Assembly (NCBI GenBank): GCA_027622595.1
Contig: JAQBZZ010000008.1
Span: forward strand, 1-45,593
Reading direction: 5' to 3'
Length of the DNA stretch: 45,593 nt
Origin: Chloroflexota bacterium
GTDB lineage: Bacteria > Chloroflexota > Dehalococcoidia > Lucifugimonadales > UBA2985
The notes under the pieces: generated by a model
The model's database searches: none
Seen by the model: the letters and a program-made list of their open reading frames with translations, nothing else
What the model was told of the DNA's origin: nothing
In this document: positions 9,023 to 19,395 of the stretch, piece after piece
Numbering within the stretch: position 1 is the stretch's first letter
How the letters are laid out: each line of letters starts with the position of its first letter
Made by a program: the position numbers and the translations under genes

Positions 9023-9179
9023 TCCTTACATAAAGTACGACTGCGTGGACGGAGGTCTATTCTACACGATGCCGCCCTGGAATGTGTACTCCAGAGAGAA
9101 GGAGTTCCCGCTCATCCAGGGTTGTCGGGAGGACGCGGTGATGGCAGACTACAAGGTTGAGATGATTTCGGGGATGTAG
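9006..9179 (+). pseudogene. possible 3' remnant of an unidentified gene
   Basis: Open frame without a start: REGKGIPYIKYDCVDGGLFYTMPPWNVYSREKEFPLIQGCREDAVMADYKVEMISGM*; protein-like composition in an otherwise non-coding gap. Confidence 0.35.
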
Positions 9180-9182
9180 GGG

Positions 9183-10559
9183 TTAATCCTCGGACTCCTC
9201 TACCGTTACGATCTTCAAGCCGCCCTGCCCTGCCGCCACAAAAAGCACCCCATCCTTGTACTCCACGTGGTTGACCGACACCAAGTTGTCGAACCGCAGC
9301 TTTCCAAGAAGCGTTATGTCCTGTGGTTCGTCGCTGCCGGTGTCATCGAACTTCTCGGCTGCCTGAGCCAGGTAGACACCTGCCTCGCCATTGGCAATGA
9401 ACATAAGATCATCGTCGGCCGACACGGCGTTGGTCACCACCACCGACTCGTCGAGATCCGGCACAACGGGGCGTGAAACCGTTCCGACCACGTCCCCGGT
9501 GTTGATGCTGAGTACCTGCACGCCACCCCTTCCCGAAGCTATGAACGCCTTCCCGCCCAGTATCTGGACCGACGACTTGGACTCCAGTATATCAGCGCCT
9601 ACAAACGGGAAGGTATTCAGAATACTCAGGTTATCTTCGTCAAGGAAGGAGATAAAACCGTTGGGGCTGCCTCCCTGAACCACTACAACACGGTCATCCT
9701 CGATGTCGACCCACCGGGCATCTGGCAAGTCCACATATGCCTGAAGCTCCAGGCTCTTCTTGTCGAACACGGAAAGGCCGCCGGTGTTCCCGCTGGTGAC
9801 ATATATGTACTTGCCGGAAACCACTGCACTTGTGCCGGCGAAGCTGGGCAACGCGACTCTCGAATTCTCATCGAGGACCAGTTTGCCATTCTTGGTCTTG
9901 ATGACTTCCCACACCGCCGGGGTTTCGAATCCGGGAGCGCCCGTTCCCTCCGCCGCGTAGACCTTACCCCCGTCGAAGGTTAGAGAATGGACGTCAGAGT
10001 CCAGGAAGATCGCCTCCGAGACAAGCTTTGGATTGCTCGGATTCTTGATGTCGAAAACGTCGATTGCGCCTAGGAATGGCTCTCCAAGCATGTTGTAGCT
10101 AACGTAGGCGAAATTACCCTTGATAGCAACGGAGGTTGCTTGAAGCACCTGCCCGTTGGCAATGGGAGGCGATACCTCTGCAACAAGAGTGAGGGTGACC
10201 TCCGGCGCAGCTTGTACCCTGAAGGTGGGGGCACCTGCAAGGCCCAGATACCGTCCACCAGGCCCGCTGGATAGTTGAAGCCGGCGCGACGCCTGGAAAA
10301 TGGCTGTGGTGTCGTCGTGTTCGGCAGGTTCTACAGGCACGTCCTCACTGGTCATCCTCACCCGGTCATCCAGAGAACTCTCATCATTGGTGATCGAGAT
10401 GCGCTCGTTGGACTGGTCTGGCGGGTCATCTTCGAGGATTGCAGTGGCCGTGGGAGAGGGTGTGAGGGTTGGCATAGGCGCAGCCGGCCCGCAGGCCACT
10501 GCCAATATCAACATTCCTACTGTTACTATGAACGGCCTATGTCCCACTATCCACATCAT
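9183..10559 (-). CDS. secreted/lipoprotein beta-propeller protein (LVIVD-repeat-like)
   Basis: Signal peptide with lipobox LAVAC, low-complexity PTLTPSPTATA linker, then repeats such as FAYVSYNMLGEPFLGAIDVFDIKNPSNPKLVSEA and DLMFIANGEAGVYLAQ. Confidence 0.75.
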   Translation of the reverse strand: MMWIVGHRPFIVTVGMLILAVACGPAAPMPTLTPSPTATAILEDDPPDQSNERISITNDESSLDDRVRMTSEDVPVEPAEHDDTTAIFQASRRLQLSSGPGGRYLGLAGAPTFRVQAAPEVTLTLVAEVSPPIANGQVLQATSVAIKGNFAYVSYNMLGEPFLGAIDVFDIKNPSNPKLVSEAIFLDSDVHSLTFDGGKVYAAEGTGAPGFETPAVWEVIKTKNGKLVLDENSRVALPSFAGTSAVVSGKYIYVTSGNTGGLSVFDKKSLELQAYVDLPDARWVDIEDDRVVVVQGGSPNGFISFLDEDNLSILNTFPFVGADILESKSSVQILGGKAFIASGRGGVQVLSINTGDVVGTVSRPVVPDLDESVVVTNAVSADDDLMFIANGEAGVYLAQAAEKFDDTGSDEPQDITLLGKLRFDNLVSVNHVEYKDGVLFVAAGQGGLKIVTVEESED

Positions 10560-10565
10560 TCAATC

Positions 10566-12398
10566 CTACCGCTCCAGCTTGAGCAGGGCCAGGAACGCCT
10601 CCTGTGGAATCTCCACGTTTCCCACTCTTTTCATGCGCTTCTTACCTTCGGCCTGCTTCTCCAGCAGCTTCCTCTTTCGGGTGATGTCGCCGCCGTAGCA
10701 CTTGGCAAGCACGTTCTTGCGCAGCGCCCGTATGGTCTCTCTGGCGATGATCCTGCTTCCCACCGCCGCCTGTAGGGGCACCTCGAAGAGCTGACGCGGT
10801 ATCAACGTCCTCAGCTTTTCCACCAGTGCCTTTCCCTGCTGTTGGGCCTTGTCCCGGTGAAGGATGAGAGACAGGGCATCCACCGGCTGGTTGTTCACCA
10901 GCAGGTCCAGCTTCACCAGGGGTGCCGACTGATAGCCCTGAAAGGAGTAGTCCATGGAAGCGTATCCCTGGGTGCGGGACTTGAGCTGGTCGTAGAAGTC
11001 CATAAGCACCTCGGACAGAGGCGCTCGGTACTCCATAAGCACCCTGGCATCCGAGGATGCATTGCCCTGCTCTTCCTGAGATACCGCTCCTTGCAGGTAC
11101 TCCATGCGGCGGAACTCTCCACGGCGAGCCGTAACCAACTCCATCACAGTGCCTATGAAGCGGGCTGGCGCTACAATGCTCAGTGCAAGCAGAGGCTCTC
11201 TCATCTCGGTAATCCGCTGGGTTGGCGGGAGCTTGGCCGGGCTGTCCACCACCACCTCGGTGCCATCGTCCATGAGCACCTGGTAGGCGACGCTGGGCGC
11301 GGTTATCAGCAGGTTCAGGCCGTACTCCCTCTCCAGGCGCTCTTGGACTATCTCCATGTGGAGGAGTCCTAAAAAGCCGCACCTGAATCCAAATCCCAGG
11401 GCAGCGCTTGTCTCCGGCTCATAGCCGAGAGCCGCGTCGTTCAGTTGCAGTTTCTCCAGGGCAGTCCGCAGCGACAGGTAATCGTCCCCATCCGCGGGGT
11501 AGAGCCCTGCGAAGACCATGGACTTCAGGGGCTCATAGCCGGGTAGGGCCTCAGACGCGGGCTGTTCTGTGAGAGTAATCGTATCTCCCACCCTGCATTC
11601 CCTGACGTTCTTGAGCCCGGTGGCTACATAGCCCACCTCCCCAGCGTAGAGCCGTTCCACTGGAGTCAGCTTCGGCAGAAAGTTGCCGACCTCCAGGATG
11701 TCGCCATTGGACCCCGTTGACATCATCAGCAGCTGCGACCCCTTCCCAATGGAGCCATCGAAAAGCCGCACATACGCCACAACGCCTTTGTAGGGATCGT
11801 AGGCTGAATCGAAGACCAGTGCCCTAAGAGGGTTGGAAACGCCCTTCGGCGGAGGCACCCTTTCGACAATCGCCTTCAGGAGTTGGCTCACCCCTGTGCC
11901 GTCTTTGGCAGAGACGAAGAGGATTTCATCCTCCTTGAAACCGAATGCCATCTGCACCTCTTGCGAGACTCGCTGTGGCTGGGCTACCGCGAGGTCTATC
12001 TTGTTCAGCACAGGGATGATGGTCATATCATGTTCCATGGCCAGGTAGACATTGGCCAGGGTCTGGGCCTGGATACCCTGAGTTGCGTCCACCACCAGGA
12101 TTGCACCCTCGCAGGCGGCCAGCGCCCTGGACACCTCATAGCCGAAGTCAACGTGTCCAGGCGTATCGATGAGGTTCAGTTGGTAATCTCCGTCTTCACC
12201 GTGGTAATTCATCTTCACGGCCTTACCCTTGATGGTAATGCCGCGCTCTCGCTCCAGATCCATCTGGTCCATGACCTGCTCCATCATATCCCTGGCGCTG
12301 ACGGTTCCGGTAAGCTCCAGCATACGGTCTGCCAGTGTGGACTTGCCGTGGTCTATGTGGGCGATAATGCAGAAATTACGAATGCGGTCAATGTCCAT
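10566..12398 (-). CDS. lepA: elongation factor 4
   Basis: [24 protein letters not shown]...[15 protein letters not shown]...[18 protein letters not shown]; LepA C-terminal domain [32 protein letters not shown]. Confidence 0.98.
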   Translation of the reverse strand: MDIDRIRNFCIIAHIDHGKSTLADRMLELTGTVSARDMMEQVMDQMDLERERGITIKGKAVKMNYHGEDGDYQLNLIDTPGHVDFGYEVSRALAACEGAILVVDATQGIQAQTLANVYLAMEHDMTIIPVLNKIDLAVAQPQRVSQEVQMAFGFKEDEILFVSAKDGTGVSQLLKAIVERVPPPKGVSNPLRALVFDSAYDPYKGVVAYVRLFDGSIGKGSQLLMMSTGSNGDILEVGNFLPKLTPVERLYAGEVGYVATGLKNVRECRVGDTITLTEQPASEALPGYEPLKSMVFAGLYPADGDDYLSLRTALEKLQLNDAALGYEPETSAALGFGFRCGFLGLLHMEIVQERLEREYGLNLLITAPSVAYQVLMDDGTEVVVDSPAKLPPTQRITEMREPLLALSIVAPARFIGTVMELVTARRGEFRRMEYLQGAVSQEEQGNASSDARVLMEYRAPLSEVLMDFYDQLKSRTQGYASMDYSFQGYQSAPLVKLDLLVNNQPVDALSLILHRDKAQQQGKALVEKLRTLIPRQLFEVPLQAAVGSRIIARETIRALRKNVLAKCYGGDITRKRKLLEKQAEGKKRMKRVGNVEIPQEAFLALLKLER

Positions 12399-12485
12399 AT
12401 CAGATTCATCGTAGCATAGCGGGTCTCTTAAAGACAGGGGAATTCAAACGAGGCTCTCTGCTCATCTGGGCTTCACATAAATGAA

Positions 12486-12521
12486 GAATCGAGGGGGAGT
12501 AAACCTACTCCCCCTCGATTC
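12486..12521 (-). terminator. hairpin, 16-bp perfect stem with 4-nt loop, downstream of oppF
   Basis: GAATCGAGGGGGAGTA-AACC-TACTCCCCCTCGATTC; lies just after the oppF stop; T-tract is weak. Confidence 0.75.
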
Positions 12522-12556
12522 ACTATCCTTGGAAGATGATGGGAAAAATGAGTGGG

Positions 12557-13570
12557 TTACACTCGTAGACAGGAGACCCAGTGGTCTGGAGACACCTCTC
12601 TCAGTTCCGGGACACCCCGGTCATTGGTCAGACCATCCAGGTGCGTACCACTGCAGTTGTCAATGGCTATGGGGCACCTGGGATGGAACACGCATCCAGG
12701 AGGGGGCCGCAGCGGGCTTGGCACGTCTCCTGTCAGAACTATCCGCTCCCTCTGGGCCTCCACAACCGGGTCTGGAATTGGGACCGCTGAGAGCAGGGCT
12801 TTCGTGTAGGGATGCAGCGGGTTTTCGTAAAGCTCGTTACGGTCGGCGATCTCGGCGATCTTACCCAGGTACATCACCACTATTCGGTCACTTATGTGGC
12901 GCACCACTGAGAGGTCGTGGGCCACGAAGAGGTATGTCAGGTTGAACTGTGATTGAAGCTCTTCCAGGAGGTTTACGAGCTGGGCCTGAATGGACACGTC
13001 CAAGGCGGATACAGGCTCGTCACAGGCTATGAAGCTGGGCCGTACCGCCAAAGCTCGGGCTACCCCGATGCGCTGCCTCTGACCACCGCTGAATTCATGC
13101 GGGAACCTGCTGGCCATGTAAGGGCTCAGTCCTACGGTTTTGAGCAGTTCGGCCACCTGGTCACTGTATTCTCCACGGTTCCTGGTTATCTTATGCACTA
13201 TCAGAGGCTCTCCAACTATGGACCCACAGTTCATGCGGGGGTTCAGGGAGCCGTACGGGTCCTGGAAGATCATCTGCATTTTACGACGCATTTGGCGCAA
13301 CTCTTTACCCTTGGTTTGTGCCAGGTCAACGCCGTCAAAGTGGACCGTTCCGGATGTGGGGCGATACAGCTGAAGAATTGTGCGGGCCGCAGTCGTCTTG
13401 CCGCAACCGCTTTCCCCCACCATTCCCAGAGTCTCGCCTCTGCGGATGAAGAAACTTATGTCATCCACAGCTTTAACATCGGCCACATGCTTCTGAAATA
13501 TGATCCCCCTGTGTACAGGGAAATACTTCACCAGGTTCTTTACATCGAGCAGAATGTTATCGTCTTGCAT
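12557..13570 (-). CDS. oppF: oligopeptide/dipeptide ABC transporter ATP-binding protein
   Basis: [59 protein letters not shown] and the C-terminal oligo_HPY region. Confidence 0.92.
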   Translation of the reverse strand: MQDDNILLDVKNLVKYFPVHRGIIFQKHVADVKAVDDISFFIRRGETLGMVGESGCGKTTAARTILQLYRPTSGTVHFDGVDLAQTKGKELRQMRRKMQMIFQDPYGSLNPRMNCGSIVGEPLIVHKITRNRGEYSDQVAELLKTVGLSPYMASRFPHEFSGGQRQRIGVARALAVRPSFIACDEPVSALDVSIQAQLVNLLEELQSQFNLTYLFVAHDLSVVRHISDRIVVMYLGKIAEIADRNELYENPLHPYTKALLSAVPIPDPVVEAQRERIVLTGDVPSPLRPPPGCVFHPRCPIAIDNCSGTHLDGLTNDRGVPELREVSPDHWVSCLRV

Positions 13571-13571
13571 A

Positions 13572-14561
13572 TTACCCCTTACTCCCTGCGCCCAGTTGTT
13601 CCCATACCCAGCAAGCCGAGGTGTGGTTCTCGGCTACTTCCACCAATGGAGGAATTTCTGCGGCACATCGGTCTATTGCGAACCTACACCTAGCTCTGAA
13701 GGCGCATCCCTGTGGTAATGCGACTAGGTCCGGAGGCAGACCTTCAATGGGGTCCAACTTCTCCTTGCGGGGTTCATCTAGCCGTGGCACAGACTTCAAT
13801 AAGCCCAGAGTGTAAGGGTGCCGCGGGTTCCCATAGATTTCCTTAGCGGTGCCCCTCTCTATGATCTTCCCGGCGTACATTACATTAACCCGGTCGGCGT
13901 AGCGGGCCACAACTCCCAGGTTGTGTGTGATAATCAGTACGGATGTCCCAAGCTCTTTGCCAAGCCTCTGGACCAACTCCAATATCTGCGCTTGGATAGT
14001 CACATCCAGGGCTGTAGTTGGCTCGTCTGCTATGAGCAGCTTAGGATTGCAGCTAAGGGCCATGGCTATGCTCACCCTTTGTCGCATTCCACCACTGAAC
14101 TGGTGAGGGTAGTCACGCAGCCGCTTGTCGCCCTCAGGGATTCCAACCATCAGGAGCAACTCACCCGCTCGGGTCTCTGCGGCCCGCTTGTCCATGTCCA
14201 GGTGCAATTCCAGGGCTTCAGTAAGCTGACGCCCAATTGTTAGTACCGGGTTCAGGGAGGTCATGGGCTCCTGGAATATCATGGACATATCCTTGCCACG
14301 GATATGTCGCATGTCGTTGTCGGACAAGGACATAATGTCTTGCCCATTGAACATAACCTGACCAGCGACGTTTTTACCCGGGTTCTGAATGAGCCTCATG
14401 AGAGATAGGGCGCTGACACTCTTGCCACACCCGCTTTCGCCCACCAGTCCCAGGATCTCTCCCTCTTGGATATCGTAGGTGATGTCGTCTACTGCCTTTA
14501 CCACACCCTCTGGCGTGAAGAAGTAGGTTGCGAGGTTCTTAACCTCTAGAAGTGTGGCCAC
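13572..14561 (-). CDS. oppD: oligopeptide/dipeptide ABC transporter ATP-binding protein
   Basis: [67 protein letters not shown]; paired with oppF. Confidence 0.92.
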   Translation of the reverse strand: MATLLEVKNLATYFFTPEGVVKAVDDITYDIQEGEILGLVGESGCGKSVSALSLMRLIQNPGKNVAGQVMFNGQDIMSLSDNDMRHIRGKDMSMIFQEPMTSLNPVLTIGRQLTEALELHLDMDKRAAETRAGELLLMVGIPEGDKRLRDYPHQFSGGMRQRVSIAMALSCNPKLLIADEPTTALDVTIQAQILELVQRLGKELGTSVLIITHNLGVVARYADRVNVMYAGKIIERGTAKEIYGNPRHPYTLGLLKSVPRLDEPRKEKLDPIEGLPPDLVALPQGCAFRARCRFAIDRCAAEIPPLVEVAENHTSACWVWEQLGAGSKG

Positions 14562-14678
14562 TTGCCTCTCCCTCCTTAACGAACGCTGGACTAATTCAGA
14601 TGACCCGATGCAACCTGCATCGTGGATGCCTGTCCCTACCAGACTTGTCTTTTACCCTAGGGTTCGATCCACTGTTCC

Positions 14679-14760
14679 TGGGGAAGAGGAGACTCGAACT
14701 CCTACGCCTTGCGGCACATGATCCTAAATCATGCTCGTCTGCCAATTCCGACACTTCCCC
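14679..14760 (-). tRNA. tRNA-Leu(TAG)
   Basis: Minus strand GGGGAAGTGTCGGAATTGGCAGACGAGCATGATTTAGGATCATGTGCCGCAAGGCGTAGGAGTTCGAGTCTCCTCTTCCCCA; acceptor GGGGAAG/CTTCCCC, anticodon loop TTTAGGA, T-loop TTCGAGT. Confidence 0.93.
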
Positions 14761-14773
14761 CCCCGGTTCTTCG

Positions 14774-14845
<72 letters not shown>

Positions 14846-15027
14846 CTATAACCCCACTGGAGGCATGCTCGAAATTTACAGGGAAATCTAACACGGAACG
14901 CAAGCTGTGTCAAGTGTTGCTAAGGGGCATAGCTTGTATCTGCGCTAGTTACGGTTTCGACAAATCCCACAGATTTCGTGAACTGATTCCTCCGTAGCCT
15001 GTGATGATATGAGTCAGCGAGGTTGCA

Positions 15028-15213
15028 TCACCACTCGGAGGCCAGCTTCCCAGCCTTGGACCAGTTCTCCTTGTCCACATCCTGAAAGATGACGATGGTC
15101 TCATCAGGGGTGGTGCGTGCGATGTTTACCACCGCATCGGTGATAGCTTGAGCGAGCTCCGCCTTCTGCTCCTTGGTCCTTCCTGTCCACAACTCTACCT
15201 TGACTATTGGCAT
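15028..15213 (-). CDS. 4-oxalocrotonate tautomerase family protein
   Basis: 61 aa MPIVKVELWTGRTKEQKAELAQAITDAVVNIARTTPDETIVIFQDVDKENWSKAG; catalytic Pro1 and the canonical length. Confidence 0.93.
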   Translation of the reverse strand: MPIVKVELWTGRTKEQKAELAQAITDAVVNIARTTPDETIVIFQDVDKENWSKAGKLASEW

Positions 15214-15310
15214 GTTAAACCTCCTTACATATTAGTAGCATATTACCTGCGTGCTACCTGCGTATTGGATGTCCACCACAGTATAAACGGTCTCCCCTCT
15301 TTACTACAGA

Positions 15311-16042
15311 CTAACGGCCGTACTGTAAGCGCTCCGCCAGGTACTCGGGCAGTCCTGCCGTACGCATCTTCCTCTGAGTAGCGGCTACGTTGTATGACAC
15401 ACGTCGGAACTCCATGCTGTTCTCATCCGTGTGGTAAATGGCGTAGCTTGCTCTGGGATCGCCATCTCGCGGCTGTCCAACGCCACCGGGATTTATGATG
15501 AGCCGTTCCCGACCAAGCTGGACAGGGCTGCCAGGGGGTACATCCACAAGCTCTGCGCTGTGTTGCCACTGGCGGTAGATGAAGGGGATGTGGGAGTGTC
15601 CCACCAGGCAGTATGGAGTCGTGAAGTGATCGAAGCAGGCCTGCGCGACGTCGATGGAGACCACATACTCCCATATGGGGTCTCTTGAACTGCCGTGGAC
15701 AAGTGTGAAGGGCGTCTGTTCTGCCCGTAGAGGAAGCTCCGCCAGATGCTCCCGGTGCTCGGAGGAAAGCTGGGTCGTGGTCCAGCGGCATGCCTCGGCG
15801 GCATAGGCGTTGAAGTCCACCAGGCTAATCTTCCCAACCGCGGCCAGGTCGTGATTACCAGCCACCAGGATGTGATCCATGCTCAGTATTGTATCCAGGC
15901 AAGCGATGGGGTCAGGTCCGTACCCAACCGTATCACCCAGGCACCATATCTTGTCGATGGGCGCCTTTTCCATAGCGTCGGCCAGAACGGCGTTGAGAGC
16001 TTCAAGGTTACTGTGAATGTCGGCGAGTATGGCTATTCTCAC
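15311..16042 (-). CDS. metallophosphoesterase (YfcE/DNA-repair exonuclease-like)
   Basis: MRIAILADIHSNLEALNAVL, CLGDTVGYGPDP, ILVAGNHDLA, LVHGSSRDP, CLVGHSH motifs. Confidence 0.93.
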   Translation of the reverse strand: MRIAILADIHSNLEALNAVLADAMEKAPIDKIWCLGDTVGYGPDPIACLDTILSMDHILVAGNHDLAAVGKISLVDFNAYAAEACRWTTTQLSSEHREHLAELPLRAEQTPFTLVHGSSRDPIWEYVVSIDVAQACFDHFTTPYCLVGHSHIPFIYRQWQHSAELVDVPPGSPVQLGRERLIINPGGVGQPRDGDPRASYAIYHTDENSMEFRRVSYNVAATQRKMRTAGLPEYLAERLQYGR

Positions 16043-16128
16043 GACCCTTTTACCATTCCTTTTGTTCCTCTGTCCGGCATGTCCAATATAGCATAATTCC
16101 CTTGTGGCCCAGATTGGTTGAGGATATA

Positions 16129-17136
16129 ATGCGGACTGTGAAGGTACGAGACATAGGCGAATTCGGTCTCATACGGTCGCTTCAGGAATTGGTCTGTCAG
16201 TGGAAGCAACCATCAGGGGAGACGACGTTCACTCTGCTGCTTGGCATTGGTGATGACGCTGCCGCCTGGCGCACCGTAGATGGCACGGAGTTGGCGACCA
16301 CTGACACCATGGTGGATGGAGTGCACTTTCGCCACGACCTCATATCGTGGGAAGACCTTGGATGGAAGGCCCTGGCGGTAAACTTGAGCGACATCGCCGC
16401 CATGGGAGGCTCGCCACTCTATGCTCTGGTAACTCTTGGACTCAATCCCGAAACCGAAGTCGAGGACGTTCATGCTATTTACATGGGCATGCTTTCCGCC
16501 TGCCGTGAGTACCATTGTCAGATCGTCGGAGGCGACATGGTGCAATCACCCGTCACATTCATCACCGTTGCCATGACCGGTGTTGCCAAGGGGCACATCT
16601 TGACCCGGCAGGAAGCTAAACCAGGCGATATAATTGCCGTCACAGGCCCACTGGGATGTGCCGCGGGCGGTCTTCAAGCTCTTTTACAGGGTACTGTACT
16701 GGAAGGGGAACAGGGACGGCATTTAAGCAGAACACACAACCGTCCCGTTCCCAGGCTTGATGCGTGCCAGACGCTGGTTCAGAGTGGTGTGAACGCCGCG
16801 ATGGACATAAGCGACGGCCTGACAGACGACCTGTCCAAGATGTGCGTCAGCAGCGGGGTTGGCGCAATAATTGATGCTCATCAGGTGCCCGTGGACTCGT
16901 TTCTCAAGGACACCTTCCCTCAGGGCTACCTTCAGCTTGCCCTCAACGGTGGAGAGGACTACGAGCTTCTGTTCACAGGCAAGGAGGATGTTGTCTCCGA
17001 GGTAGTAACACAATTGGGCCCATCTGCCGCGGTCATAGGCCGCATCGTGGCCGACCATCCTGGTATCGTACAGGTGCTGGACGAGCGGGGAGCGGAGTTC
17101 CACTTGGACAGGCACGGCTGGGATCATTTCAGGTAA
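16129..17136 (+). CDS. thiL: thiamine-monophosphate kinase
   Basis: DIGEFGLIRSLQELV...GIGDDAAAW...ATTDTMVDGVHFRHDL...GWKALAVNLSDIAAMGGSPLYALVTLGL; ATG at 16129 chosen over TTG at 16102. Confidence 0.95.
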   Translation: MRTVKVRDIGEFGLIRSLQELVCQWKQPSGETTFTLLLGIGDDAAAWRTVDGTELATTDTMVDGVHFRHDLISWEDLGWKALAVNLSDIAAMGGSPLYALVTLGLNPETEVEDVHAIYMGMLSACREYHCQIVGGDMVQSPVTFITVAMTGVAKGHILTRQEAKPGDIIAVTGPLGCAAGGLQALLQGTVLEGEQGRHLSRTHNRPVPRLDACQTLVQSGVNAAMDISDGLTDDLSKMCVSSGVGAIIDAHQVPVDSFLKDTFPQGYLQLALNGGEDYELLFTGKEDVVSEVVTQLGPSAAVIGRIVADHPGIVQVLDERGAEFHLDRHGWDHFR

Positions 17137-17139
17137 GTA

Positions 17140-17643
17140 ATGAAAATGCCTCCTGTAGTTTTGAAGAGCCACTCTGCCGCGGATACCAGGCGCATCGGTG
17201 CCTCGCTGGGTCGTTACGTCGAGGCCGGCGATATCCTGCTTCTCTGTGGCGATCTGGGCGCGGGTAAAACATGCCTCACCCAGGGAATAGCAAAGGGCAT
17301 GGGTATCGATGGGTACGTGAGGAGTCCCACCTTTGTTCTTGTCTCCATTCATCAGGGACGGCTTCCCCTGTACCACGTGGACATTTACCGTTTGGACCAT
17401 GTGGCCGAGGTCTTCGACCTTGGCTTGGAGGAGTATCTGGCGGGTGACGGTGTATCCGTGATAGAGTGGGCCGACAAAGCCCTTGAGGCCTTCCCACAGT
17501 CCTACTTGCGGGTAACTCTGGATTACGAGGGTGAAAATGAACGCCTCTTACGTCTGGAACTTCAGGGGGAGCGCTACGAGAGGCTGGTGTTACAGGTGCA
17601 GGATGAGTTGAGCAAGCCGAGGTCTTCTAGAAGTAGGAAGTAG
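17140..17643 (+). CDS. tsaE: tRNA threonylcarbamoyladenosine biosynthesis ATPase TsaE
   Basis: LLCGDLGAGKTCLTQGIAKGMGIDGYVRSPTFVLVSIHQGRLPLYHVDIYRL...VIEWADKA. Confidence 0.95.
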   Translation: MKMPPVVLKSHSAADTRRIGASLGRYVEAGDILLLCGDLGAGKTCLTQGIAKGMGIDGYVRSPTFVLVSIHQGRLPLYHVDIYRLDHVAEVFDLGLEEYLAGDGVSVIEWADKALEAFPQSYLRVTLDYEGENERLLRLELQGERYERLVLQVQDELSKPRSSRSRK

Positions 17644-17682
17644 TAGACGGTAGATCATGGCCAGCCCAGTGCAACGATCGCC

Positions 17683-17713
17683 AAATGTGGGTGCGGGGCA
17701 CGCCCTGCCCCGC
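17683..17713. repeat. hairpin-forming intergenic repeat (copy 1 of a degenerate dispersed element)
   Basis: AAATGTGGGTGCGGGGCACGCCCTGC..., stem GCGGGGCA-CGCCC-TGCCCCGC; resembles AAATGTAGGCGCAGGACTAGTCCTGC at 33152. Confidence 0.55.
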
Positions 17714-17733
17714 CGAAGGCCTCTTGGAAAAAC

Positions 17734-18417
17734 ATGGAACTATCCATAGACACCTCCACCAGATATGCCAGTGTGTGCCTGTCCCGTAAGGGAGAGGTGG
17801 TGACCGAGTACTCCTGGTTCTCTCAGCAGAACCACTCGGTGGAGCTGCTCCCGGCCGTGGAGCAACTCTTGAAGGCAGCGGGCGCGGTTGCTCAGGACTT
17901 GAAATGCATCATCATAGCCATTGGCCCCGGTGGGTTCAGCGCCCTACGAGTGGGGTTGAGCACGGCCAAGGGCCTTGGCCTCTCTCTCGGTATTCCGCTG
18001 GTGGCCCTCAACACCCTGGACATTGAGGCCGACCCCTACAGGCAACGGGGAATGCTAGTCTGCTCCATGCTGGACATAGGTCGGGGCGAGGTGGCGGCGG
18101 CCCTGTACGCCGTGGAGCAAGGACGCTGGAGCAAGATTGACCAGGATCGGATAATTACGCCAGAGGACCTGTGTGCCAGAGTCAAGCAGTCCACGCTCTT
18201 CTGTGGCGAAGGTATGTCTCTCTATACCCAGACGCTGAAAGAACACCTTGGCGATAGGGCCGTCATCGCAGACCAATCGCTACCCACCAGATGGCCTGGC
18301 ACGCTGGCCCGGATGGGGTATCAGCGGTTTCGACAAGGAGAGCATGACGACATCTACAGGCTGGAGCCGATGTATCTCCGCCGCCCGACCATAACGGCTC
18401 CCCGACAACCCGCCTAG
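17734..18417 (+). CDS. tsaB: tRNA threonylcarbamoyladenosine biosynthesis protein TsaB
   Basis: MELSIDTSTRYASVCLSRKGEVVTEYSWFSQQNHSVELLPAVEQLL...IAIGPGGFSALRVGLSTAKGLGLSLGIPLV. Confidence 0.95.
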   Translation: MELSIDTSTRYASVCLSRKGEVVTEYSWFSQQNHSVELLPAVEQLLKAAGAVAQDLKCIIIAIGPGGFSALRVGLSTAKGLGLSLGIPLVALNTLDIEADPYRQRGMLVCSMLDIGRGEVAAALYAVEQGRWSKIDQDRIITPEDLCARVKQSTLFCGEGMSLYTQTLKEHLGDRAVIADQSLPTRWPGTLARMGYQRFRQGEHDDIYRLEPMYLRRPTITAPRQPA

Positions 18418-18472
18418 TAGCTGTTATAAAACAAGAGCTTACAAAAGTATATAAGGAATACAGGAGGAACCT

Positions 18473-18931
18473 TTGAGCACTGAACAGACCTTAGTCCTGG
18501 TAAAACCCGATGGCGTACAACGCGGCCTTGGCGGCACCATCATCTCAAGGCTGGAGGCCAGGGGTCTCCGAATAGTGGCTATGAAGATGCTTCAGGTCTC
18601 TAGAGACATGGCCATGAAGCACTATGGCGCTCATCAGGGAAAGCCGTTCTTCAATGGCCTGGTGGACTTCATCACATCCGGCCCCGTCATCGCAATGGTG
18701 CTGGAAGGGCGCAGCGCGGTGGAGATGGTACGCACCACTATGGGCGTCACCGATCCTCTAAAGGCCCAGCCTGGAACCGTACGCGGCGACCTTGGAGTGG
18801 ATATCGGGCGGAACCTTGTGCACGGCTCCGACTCCACCGAATCGGCAGCCCAGGAAATAGGCTTCTTCTTCTCGCCGGACGAGATACTGAGCTACGAGCG
18901 GGACGTTGACCGGTGGATTACTGAATCCTGA
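18473..18931 (+). CDS. ndk: nucleoside diphosphate kinase
   Basis: TTG start after AGGAGG; EQTLVLVKPDGVQRGLGGTIISRLEARGLRI...NLVHGSDSTESAAQEIGFFF. Confidence 0.97.
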   Translation: MSTEQTLVLVKPDGVQRGLGGTIISRLEARGLRIVAMKMLQVSRDMAMKHYGAHQGKPFFNGLVDFITSGPVIAMVLEGRSAVEMVRTTMGVTDPLKAQPGTVRGDLGVDIGRNLVHGSDSTESAAQEIGFFFSPDEILSYERDVDRWITES

Positions 18932-19280
18932 AGAGAACGGCAGCCTGAGACCAGAGCTGCTCCAGGTGGTAGAACTCCCTCTCCTCAGGGGCGAACACAT
19001 GGACGATGAAATTGCCGTAGTCCATCAGCACCCATCCTCCGTCGGGGGTTCCCTCTTTATGATGCAGGGTCATCCCAGCTTGATCAAGGGCCTGGTCGAT
19101 GTCTTCCAGCAGCCCCTGCATCTGGCGGCGGCTCTCGGCGGTGAGGATGACGAAGTAGTCGGTGAAACCAAAAGGCCCGCGCATGTCCAGCAACACGATG
19201 TCTGAGGCCTGCTTCTCGGAGGCCACATCCACCGCCAGTCGGGCTGCCTCGGCGGTTCCTATCTGAGTCTTCTCTATCAT
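18918..19280 (-). CDS. rsfS: ribosomal silencing factor RsfS (iojap/YbeB)
   Basis: DIVLLDMRGPFGFTDYFVILTAESRRQMQGLLEDIDQAL...GWVLMDYGNFIVHVFAPEEREFYHLEQLWSQA; convergent 14-nt overlap with ndk. Confidence 0.95.
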   Translation of the reverse strand: MIEKTQIGTAEAARLAVDVASEKQASDIVLLDMRGPFGFTDYFVILTAESRRQMQGLLEDIDQALDQAGMTLHHKEGTPDGGWVLMDYGNFIVHVFAPEEREFYHLEQLWSQAAVLFRIQ

Positions 19281-19395
19281 TGGTTTCAGTTTACTTCGTT
19301 ACCTGTGAGGGGTCAACGATGGCTTTGCCATTTCGCTTGACTGCCTACAGTCGTATCGTTATTCTCGAATATAGATTCTCAGGAGGTTCCAATAA

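Noticed and set aside
12557-14561. oppD/oppF without permease or binding-protein genes as an anomaly
   Set aside because: Permease and substrate-binding genes are often encoded elsewhere; ordinary ABC ATPases.
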